This document shows, piece after piece, positions 32,969 through 38,416 of a DNA stretch of 38,416 bases (the stretch's first letter is position 1; every line of letters starts with the position of its first letter). The notes beneath the pieces are model-generated. The model was not told the origin of the DNA. It made no database searches and saw nothing but the letters and a program-made list of their open reading frames with translations. Source of the DNA: Chthoniobacterales bacterium (GTDB lineage: Bacteria; Verrucomicrobiota; Verrucomicrobiia; Chthoniobacterales; UBA10450); NCBI GenBank assembly GCA_025935755.1, contig JAICUQ010000012.1, positions 1-38,416 of the forward strand, read 5' to 3'. Position numbers and translations under genes: made by a program.

Positions 32969-34795
32969 CTACGCATAGACCAGCAGGTCGATATCATCGG
33001 GCAGTGAGTTGGAAACTTCGCGGATGACATTTCCGCGAAGCAGATTGATTAACGCGCTGCGCTGCGGCGCGCCCAGAATGACTCGCGATGCACCGAGCGT
33101 TGCCGCAACATCGACGATCGTATCCGCAGCGGAAGGGCTGACCGCGTACGCGAAGAGTGGTTGATGATCGCCGGCCTTTTGTTTCGCTTCTGCGAAAATC
33201 GCACTCGCTTCGGGATCTTCCTGCCATTTGCGCCTGACGTCCTGTTCAGTCATGAACCGTTGTTCGCGAACGAACAGCAGATAAAGCCGGGCATCTGTTT
33301 TTCGAGCTTCGCGCAAAGAAAAATCGAGTGTCCGGCCGGCGCTACGGACGGCGCAGAGAATCGATTCACCGCCTGGAGGAGCGAACGTTTCAGGTTTTGG
33401 CTGGGAAACGTTGGCGACCAGCCGTTCCGGAACACCGCCCAAGCCCGGCGGCGTTTCCTTTTTCATCCGCCGCTCGTGTACGAGACCGCGCAAAATCAAC
33501 CCCACGAGCAGAACGGTAATTACAAAGACCCGCGCGTAAGGTTTGTCCACGAGCAGTGTGATTTCGATACCGGCCATCACCAGGAACGTGAAAAACATCA
33601 ACCCGCGTTCCCACGGCTTTATCGGGCGAGTCCGATCGGTGGCGGTGGCGCCGAGGTTTGTCGCAATCGCACCAACTACACCGACAGCATAAAGTTCAGC
33701 GAGACCAGAGATGTCTTTGACTAGAATCACCAGCGCCATTGGCACCCCTGTGGCGAGAACCATGGCGAGGGTAGGAACGCCCCATCGGTTGAGCCGTTGA
33801 AATACCTTTGGAATCTCACGATCTCGCGCGAGTAGAAATTGTACGCTGATTAGCGCGACGATCGAAGTGTTAACCGCCGAAAAGAGCAGCAACCCGAATA
33901 CAATGCTAACCGCTATCGCGAAAACATGCCCGACTCCCGGACCCAACGTCGCACCGACGAAGATTTGGCCCATGTAGCGCAGCATGTAATCGCGGACACC
34001 TTGTGCGCCGGGGGCATTAACGTCGCCGTTAACAATTTCCAATCCGCTGAGCGCGTGCATCGCGAGTCCAAGCAGCGCAGTGAACACGCACACTTCAATC
34101 ATCACGATCAAAAGCGCCGGCGTAGAGGTTTTCGTGACTGAAGGGTGCGCTTCGGTGGTGCCGGGATTCAGTTTCATCACGCCGGTTGCGTTTGCGATCG
34201 CTTCGACGCCCGAAAGAGCGAGCACAATACTGACGAACGCCGCCCAGTTATGCCAGAAACCTCCCTGCAGTGGCTGCAAATGTCCGATCGCCTGGCCGAG
34301 ATGTGGCAGGCTGAATATGCCGAGCGTGATCACCACGAGTGCAGTGGGAACTGAAACCAAAAACGCCAGGCCGCCGGTGTGTTTTGGACCCAGCAGGTTG
34401 AGCAAGCCGATCGCGAGGATCGCCGCCGCTGCAAATTTTTCCGGATGCGGAACGCCGAGGTAAGCGAATGCCGAAAGAGAACTGATCGCTGCCGTCACCA
34501 AATAATCGGCGATGAGCAAGAACGCTCCGACGATTGAAATCACCTCGCTGCGGTGCCGTACGCTCGCGTAAACGCCGCCCCCGTCCGGGTAGAGGCGGCA
34601 GACAATCATGTAGTTGAAACCGACCAGCAGAACGAGAGCGCACATCGAGGCGATGAGCCAAAAAGATGAGTAGCCCGCGACTGCGAAGGCCAGACCGATG
34701 ACGTAGGCCTTACTAGTGCCCCAATCGCCGTACAGAATCGCCGCGGCGCGGGGAACGTCGACGTTGCGTGGACGTTTTATGCTGGTTGGAATCAA
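32969..34795 (-). CDS. KimA-like APC transporter with USP-like C-terminal domain (copy 2)
   Basis: A 608-residue close paralogue of copy 1, with the same helices and C-terminal USP-like domain (AVRSAGRTLDFSLREA, VAATLGASRVILGAPQ). The start must be the TTG at 34795: upstream in frame there is only a stop (TGA at 34838-34840), and no ATG or GTG lies between. The MAPARQ reading upstream is riboswitch RNA, not protein. Tandem with copy 1 on the minus strand, each with its own leader, so each is probably its own transcript. Predicted role: K+ (or amino-acid) uptake, shut down when c-di-AMP is high. Confidence 0.85.
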   Translation of the reverse strand: MIPTSIKRPRNVDVPRAAAILYGDWGTSKAYVIGLAFAVAGYSSFWLIASMCALVLLVGFNYMIVCRLYPDGGGVYASVRHRSEVISIVGAFLLIADYLVTAAISSLSAFAYLGVPHPEKFAAAAILAIGLLNLLGPKHTGGLAFLVSVPTALVVITLGIFSLPHLGQAIGHLQPLQGGFWHNWAAFVSIVLALSGVEAIANATGVMKLNPGTTEAHPSVTKTSTPALLIVMIEVCVFTALLGLAMHALSGLEIVNGDVNAPGAQGVRDYMLRYMGQIFVGATLGPGVGHVFAIAVSIVFGLLLFSAVNTSIVALISVQFLLARDREIPKVFQRLNRWGVPTLAMVLATGVPMALVILVKDISGLAELYAVGVVGAIATNLGATATDRTRPIKPWERGLMFFTFLVMAGIEITLLVDKPYARVFVITVLLVGLILRGLVHERRMKKETPPGLGGVPERLVANVSQPKPETFAPPGGESILCAVRSAGRTLDFSLREARKTDARLYLLFVREQRFMTEQDVRRKWQEDPEASAIFAEAKQKAGDHQPLFAYAVSPSAADTIVDVAATLGASRVILGAPQRSALINLLRGNVIREVSNSLPDDIDLLVYA

Positions 34796-34875
34796 ATTGT
34801 TAATGCGAACCGAGACTGGCTCGCGCGACGAGCGGTCTCACCTCAGCAAGCGCGGATCGGCACCGCAGCTCTTGC

Positions 34876-35032
34876 CCTTTAATGATGCTGACGAGGTTAG
34901 CTGTCGGGCTGGAGCCATTAAATGCTCTCGATGCCGCGCATCGTTCGCCCCGATCCGCTGCGCCTGCGCACACGGAAGTGGTTTCCCCGTTGAACCCGCA
35001 CTCGCCGGTCCATTAAGCGGAACAAAGAACTG
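34876..35032 (-). ncRNA. c-di-AMP riboswitch (ydaO/yuaA class), copy 2
   Basis: It has the same conserved segments as copy 1: CGCTTAATGG, CGGGGAAACCA, GGGGCGAACG, GATGC/GCATC hairpin and CCCGACAGCTAACCTCG (as its reverse complement at 34892-34908). The variable arm between them differs from copy 1, as expected for a structured RNA whose core is constrained. One stem position changes (GGAGC to AGAGC). It lies 80 bases upstream of the TTG start, leaving room for an expression platform. Confidence 0.88.
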
Positions 35033-35038
35033 GCGCCA

Positions 35039-35067
35039 ATGATGTGATTGAGTCCATTCGCAGTCAA
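35039..35067 (-). promoter_or_regulatory. Predicted promoter of the copy 2 riboswitch transcript
   Basis: The minus strand reads TTGACT (35062-35067), a 17-bp spacer and CATCAT (35039-35044); this matches copy 1 in -35 sequence and spacing. It lies in the divergent region shared with the plus-strand copy 3. Confidence 0.5.
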
Positions 35068-35130
35068 GCAAACGCTCTAGAAAGAGCTTGCAAGTGGAGG
35101 TGCGACCAATCGAAATTTACCGCTTTAGCG

Positions 35131-36954
35131 ATGGCCGAGATTATTTCTGCAGGCGTCCATCGGCCGCGCAACGTTGATTGGCAGCGCGCCGCCGGGCTGC
35201 TTTACGGAGATTGGGGCACGAGCAAAGCCTATGTGCTCGGGTTGGCCTTTGTCGCGGCGGGTTTTGCCTCCTTTTCCATCGTCCTTGCCGTATGCGCGCT
35301 CACCGCCATCGTGGCTTTCAATTACATCATCATCTGCGCGCATTTTCCTGATGGCGGCGGCGTGTATTCCGCCGCGCGACAGCAGAGCCGATTTTTAGCC
35401 TCGGTCGGCGCCCTTTTGCTGATTGCAAATTTCATCGTCACCGCCGCCTTGAGTGGTTGGGCGGGGGTAACCTATCTCGGCGTATCAACAGAATATGCGC
35501 CATACGCAGCGATGGGAGTGATCCTGGTGCTTGGCGTCGTCAATCACTTTGGTCCAAAGCACAGTGGCAGTGTCTCGATATGGCTGGCAGTGCCCGCTGT
35601 GGTCGTTGTTGTCGCTACAATTGCGTTTAGCGCAAAGCATCTCACTCTCACGCACCTGGAACCTCCGCACACCGATCTTGAAACGTTGTGGGTGCAGTTC
35701 GTCGGGGTGATCCTTGCTTTGAGCGGCGTTGAAGCAATCGCCAACCTCACCGGCGTGATGAAACTGGATGCGAATGCCACCGTCGAAGCTCCGAAAGTCA
35801 CCCGCACTGCAACAAAGGCGATCCTGTTCGTGGCGATCGAAGTAGTTCTCGGTACCGCCCTGTTGGGTTGGGCGATGCTTTCGTTGCCGAAGTCGTATGC
35901 CCCGGAATTGGGGGCGCACAAGGAAGACATGTTGCGTTTTCTTGGGGAGCGTTACGCAGCACTTGTCGGCGGCCCATGGTTCGGTGAAGCCTTTTCGTTG
36001 TTCGTGGGTATCGTGTTCGGTCTTCTGCTTATCAGCGCAGTGAATACTGCCATTGTGGCGCTGATTGGAGTCACATACATGATGGCGCAGGATGGAGAAA
36101 TGCCGCGCCAGTTTGCGCGACTAAACAATCACGGAGTGCCTCGAATACCGCTCGTGGTAGCCGTTGCGATTCCGATTCTCGTCCTTGCATTGATCCGGCA
36201 ATTCGAAGGACTTGCCGGTCTTTATGCCATCGGTGTGGTCGGCGCGATCTCAGTCAATCTTGGTGCATGCACGTTTAACAAACGGCTCGGCCTCCGCTGG
36301 TACGAGCACCTGCTCATGGGCGGAACGTTCGTGATCCTGGCACTGGTCGAAGTAACAATCGCAAAAACCAAACCCGACGCGCTGTTTTTCGCCGTGTGCG
36401 TCCTGGGCGTCGGTCTTGGCTTTCGAGCGTACTCGCACAAAATCGCTGGATTAAAAACTTTGACCGTGACGCGCAAAGTCGCCGAGATGGTCACGCAGGA
36501 TTTGGTGACCACGGTGCAGACGCGGATTGAGGAAGGTCACAGGATCCTGGTCGCTGCGCGCGGCATCACGCGCGTGCTTGGATTTGCATTGGATGAAGCA
36601 CAGCTTCGTAATGCGACGTTGTATGTCTTATACGTGAAAGAGGTTGCGGTCTTTTACGGACGCGGACCGACGACAGCTGGCCGTCCAAAATGGCAGAACG
36701 ATCCTGAGGCCGCGGCGATCATGTCAGCCATGCTGAAACTCGGTGCAGAACGCGGCGTTTCGATCCTGCCGATTTATGCCGTTAGCGACGATGCAGCCAC
36801 GACGATTCTCGATCTCGCTGCCACACTTGGTGTGGATTACCTCGTTATTGGCGCCTCGCAACGAACGGCAATGACGAAGCTCCTCCGCGGCAGTGTGGCC
36901 ACTAATGTTGCCCAGCAACTGCCTGACTCGATTCATTTGATCATATATGGATAA
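35131..36954 (+). CDS. KimA-like APC transporter with USP-like C-terminal domain (copy 3, no riboswitch)
   Basis: From the ATG at 35131 (607 residues) this is a third, more diverged member: HRPRNVDWQRAAGLLYGDWG, FPDGGGVYSAARQ, LSGVEAIANLTGVMKLD, YAIGVVGAISVNLGA, then a USP-like end (AARGITRVLGFALDEA, LAATLGVDYLVIGASQRTAM). It is divergent from copy 2. No AGCTAACCTCG element occurs on the plus strand upstream, so it is not under the same RNA control. A GTG at 35044 is in frame but adds an unconserved 29-residue leader that overlaps copy 2's promoter. Confidence 0.83.
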   Translation: MAEIISAGVHRPRNVDWQRAAGLLYGDWGTSKAYVLGLAFVAAGFASFSIVLAVCALTAIVAFNYIIICAHFPDGGGVYSAARQQSRFLASVGALLLIANFIVTAALSGWAGVTYLGVSTEYAPYAAMGVILVLGVVNHFGPKHSGSVSIWLAVPAVVVVVATIAFSAKHLTLTHLEPPHTDLETLWVQFVGVILALSGVEAIANLTGVMKLDANATVEAPKVTRTATKAILFVAIEVVLGTALLGWAMLSLPKSYAPELGAHKEDMLRFLGERYAALVGGPWFGEAFSLFVGIVFGLLLISAVNTAIVALIGVTYMMAQDGEMPRQFARLNNHGVPRIPLVVAVAIPILVLALIRQFEGLAGLYAIGVVGAISVNLGACTFNKRLGLRWYEHLLMGGTFVILALVEVTIAKTKPDALFFAVCVLGVGLGFRAYSHKIAGLKTLTVTRKVAEMVTQDLVTTVQTRIEEGHRILVAARGITRVLGFALDEAQLRNATLYVLYVKEVAVFYGRGPTTAGRPKWQNDPEAAAIMSAMLKLGAERGVSILPIYAVSDDAATTILDLAATLGVDYLVIGASQRTAMTKLLRGSVATNVAQQLPDSIHLIIYG

Positions 36955-37031
36955 TGGAAAGGTTGAAGGGTTGAAGCCGAGGCGCTGACATCGGCAGCCT
37001 GCAATTTGCCAGACTTTCCAGATCAGATTTA

Positions 37032-37060
37032 GAAATTCCCCGACTTCGGTCGGAATGACA
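37032..37060 (-). repeat. Dispersed repeat downstream of the third transporter
   Basis: On the minus strand it reads TGTCATTCCGACCGAAGTCG, a variant of the TGTCATTCTGAGCGAAGC family. It lies between the convergent transporter and lycopene-cyclase-domain genes, in a 131-base gap with no gene. Confidence 0.6.
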
Positions 37061-37085
37061 CAAGCCGCAATAACTCGTGGCGGGG

Positions 37086-38057
37086 TCAGCGACCCGGGCT
37101 ACAGCGAATCGCCGCTATGCATTTCCGTATTCCGAAGAATGCTTGGAGCGCGCGCGTTCCCAGTGCTTTCCAGATTTTGATCACTTCATAGGTGATCACT
37201 GTGGTGAACGTCACAGCGAACCAAACGAAAACTGCTTCGATCGGCAGACCGGACCATGCTCCAATGTGCAGCCCCATCATCGTGCGCGGCCGGTATTCCC
37301 ACCAACCGTATGGCAACGCGAGCGTCGCTTCCCATAGCAAGCTGATCAGCAGCAGCAAAAAAAACGTAAAACCGAATGCGCGCCAATTGATGAATGCCTT
37401 CGCAGTGTGGAAAAAGCCCGCGGATGGAATCAGCGACGCGCAGACCAGGTAAAGGAAGTACCACGGGAAACCTTCTGGTGCGCCCGACAGAAATTTTCGA
37501 TACAGAACCGAAGCCGCGATCAGCACAACTCCAAGTGCGACAGAAGCGAAATGAAAACGAACGATCCGCGGTATGTTTTCGGCTGTCGCGGCGTAATCGC
37601 GGACATTGTATTTGCCCATCCAGTATTCATCGCACCAAATGTAACTCAGCAGCACCAGCATGAACCCGGCGAGATAAAAAACGAATTCTTCGATCGGGAT
37701 CGGTCCGCCCACCGCAGGGACTTCCCAACCGAGAGTGGCCGATTTATTTGGGAAAACGAAGAAAGCATTCCCAAACAACAGGTCGAGCAGGAAACCCAGC
37801 GGCGTTAGCACCACGATCGTTCGCCAGAACGCTTTCCTGGGAAACTGCAAATCGGGTCGACAAGCAAACCACCAACCAAGCGCGCCGATCGGGATTATGA
37901 ACAACAGCAAGCTCCACGTGTACCCAAGCGGCGTGGGATTATCAGATGTGACTTGCAGAACGACCGGATGAATCACCGTGCGCAACGTGATCGCAGCGGG
38001 AACGATTAGCGCACCGGCGATGGCGAAAATGACAAGGAACGCTCTTCGTTCTTGCAT
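37086..38057 (-). CDS. Two-repeat lycopene cyclase domain membrane protein
   Basis: A 323-residue protein with about eight membrane helices. Two repeats of the carotenoid-cyclase domain (CrtYc/CrtYd, TIGR03462 type) can be seen: the first has the signature GPIPIEEFVFYLAGFMLVL, the second GLPIEAVFVWFAVTFTTVITYEV. In Gram-positive bacteria and archaea such halves form a lycopene beta-cyclase, the halves being separate or fused. ATG at 38057 is chosen; an upstream in-frame TTG adds 7 unlikely residues. No other carotenoid gene is nearby, so a different prenyl substrate is possible. The second Glu is followed by Ala, not Glu, in the second repeat. Confidence 0.78.
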   Translation of the reverse strand: MQERRAFLVIFAIAGALIVPAAITLRTVIHPVVLQVTSDNPTPLGYTWSLLLFIIPIGALGWWFACRPDLQFPRKAFWRTIVVLTPLGFLLDLLFGNAFFVFPNKSATLGWEVPAVGGPIPIEEFVFYLAGFMLVLLSYIWCDEYWMGKYNVRDYAATAENIPRIVRFHFASVALGVVLIAASVLYRKFLSGAPEGFPWYFLYLVCASLIPSAGFFHTAKAFINWRAFGFTFFLLLLISLLWEATLALPYGWWEYRPRTMMGLHIGAWSGLPIEAVFVWFAVTFTTVITYEVIKIWKALGTRALQAFFGIRKCIAAIRCSPGR

Positions 38058-38122
38058 GCGCCGAGAGTTTAAGCACAAGCCGTTTTAGCTTTTAAGATTT
38101 AAATGCGTGTCCTCCTGATGAT

Positions 38123-38265
38123 TGTCAGGCTGAGCGAAGCCGAAACATTACTGGCCCTATTCATTTACAAGACACTACTTCAGAAAATAATCAGCGATTG
38201 AAAGCCTGGCCTCGCCTCGAACGTCTTCGAGGCTACGTTGCAGCTTCGCTTCCCGCAGAATGACA
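38123..38265. repeat. Inverted pair of dispersed repeats upstream of serA
   Basis: Arms at 38123-38150 (TGTCAGGCTGAGCGAAGCC, beginning 38124) and 38240-38265 (reverse complement of TGTCATTCTGCGGGAAGCGA) face each other. Between them, GAAAGCCTGGCCTCGCCTCG at 38199 echoes the 67-bp tandem repeat at 6518. The rest of 38079-38304 holds no gene. Confidence 0.55.
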
Positions 38266-38304
38266 TTTTGTGAAAGCTAGTCGGGTACCTAAAGGTTAAC
38301 TGCT

Positions 38305-38416
38305 GTGACTCCCAAAGTCCTCATCGCTGATTCTATTTCGCAACGTGGAGTGGATGAACTCGCGCGCGAGAACGCGCTCGAAGTCACGGTAAAAACCGGT
38401 TTGAGCGAGCGCGAAC
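38305..38416 (+). CDS. serA: Phosphoglycerate dehydrogenase, N-terminal fragment (cut by window end)
   Basis: A GTG at 38305 opens a frame to the window edge: MTPKVLIADSISQRGVDELA, then VTVKTGLSERE. This is the start of the D-3-phosphoglycerate dehydrogenase substrate domain, which makes 3-phosphohydroxypyruvate for serine synthesis. Only 37 codons are present; catalytic residues lie outside the window, so related D-2-hydroxyacid dehydrogenases cannot be fully excluded. Confidence 0.75.
   Translation, partial: MTPKVLIADSISQRGVDELARENALEVTVKTGLSERE

Noticed and set aside
34838-34840. In-frame TGA seen at first as a nonsense mutation disabling transporter copy 2
   Set aside because: The stop lies in the leader downstream of the riboswitch core. 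The aligned TTG start after it gives a complete protein, so the gene is intact.
34838-35071. 77-codon minus-strand reading frame including MAPARQLTSSASLK
   Set aside because: It covers the copy 2 riboswitch and part of its promoter. Its similarity to copy 1 comes from RNA conservation, not from a protein.
35044-35130. Extended N-terminus of transporter copy 3 from GTG
   Set aside because: It overlaps the copy 2 promoter and adds residues with no match in the paralogues; ATG at 35131 aligns with them.

Overview
The window looks like a chromosomal segment of a soil-type Verrucomicrobiota bacterium, probably near Chthoniobacterales/Spartobacteria. This is inferred from gene content: a TIGR04073 (exosortase-associated) protein, a stand-alone SWIB protein, a very long Gre factor of the kind known from the PVC group, and many short GC-rich palindromic intergenic repeats. 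No rRNA, tRNA, CRISPR array, prophage or transposase was seen. Nearly all genes are housekeeping or accessory metabolic genes. Both strands are used about equally.

Layout. (1) 166-5039, plus strand: two DUF4386 membrane proteins, a secreted SnoaL-like protein and a membrane-anchored quinone-oxidoreductase-type enzyme in a tightly packed run, then a cupin and a zinc alcohol dehydrogenase. (2) 5190-9860, minus strand: isocitrate-type dehydrogenase, an aconitase-family enzyme, a degenerate HD-domain protein and a DUF6958 protein, separated by repeat-rich gaps. (3) 10036-12548: an FmdB zinc ribbon, a periplasmic thioredoxin-like protein, a SWIB protein and a response regulator fused to a SpoIIE/PP2C phosphatase. 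(4) 12689-16642, plus: a lipoprotein, the aroA-cmk-plsC run, a small membrane protein and a coiled-coil lipoprotein. (5) 16653-19391, minus: one polypeptide joining a metallo-beta-lactamase/beta-CASP exonuclease to an ATP-dependent DNA ligase. (6) 19494-25734, plus: a secreted protein, a STAS protein, a GAF-SpoIIE phosphatase, grpE, dnaJ, an HMG-CoA-lyase-like enzyme and rsmE. (7) 25735-30860: a structured RNA-like remnant, the long Gre protein (minus), TerC, the TIGR04073 protein, a relic of a MASE1 domain and a TrmA/RlmD methyltransferase. (8) 30802-36954: three APC-type transporters with C-terminal USP-like domains, resembling the potassium importer KimA. (9) 37086-38416: a two-repeat lycopene-cyclase-domain protein (minus) and the first codons of serA, cut by the window end.

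The most interesting part is region 8. Two tandem KimA-like genes each have a long 5' leader with the conserved sequence of the c-di-AMP (ydaO/yuaA) riboswitch, including the CCCGACAGCUAACCUCG element and the GGGGGAACCA and GGGGCGAA segments. Each leader is preceded by a matching -35/-10 pair with 17-bp spacing. The RNA contains an in-frame ATG that would mislead gene callers; the likely real starts are TTG codons downstream. A third, divergent paralogue lacks the riboswitch. The arrangement suggests potassium (or related) uptake shut off by c-di-AMP.

Other points of note: a STAS/PP2C partner-switching pair translationally coupled to grpE and followed by dnaJ, which suggests linked stress signalling and chaperone output; the exonuclease-ligase fusion; and several families of inverted repeats, one of which sits in frame inside the rRNA methyltransferase gene.
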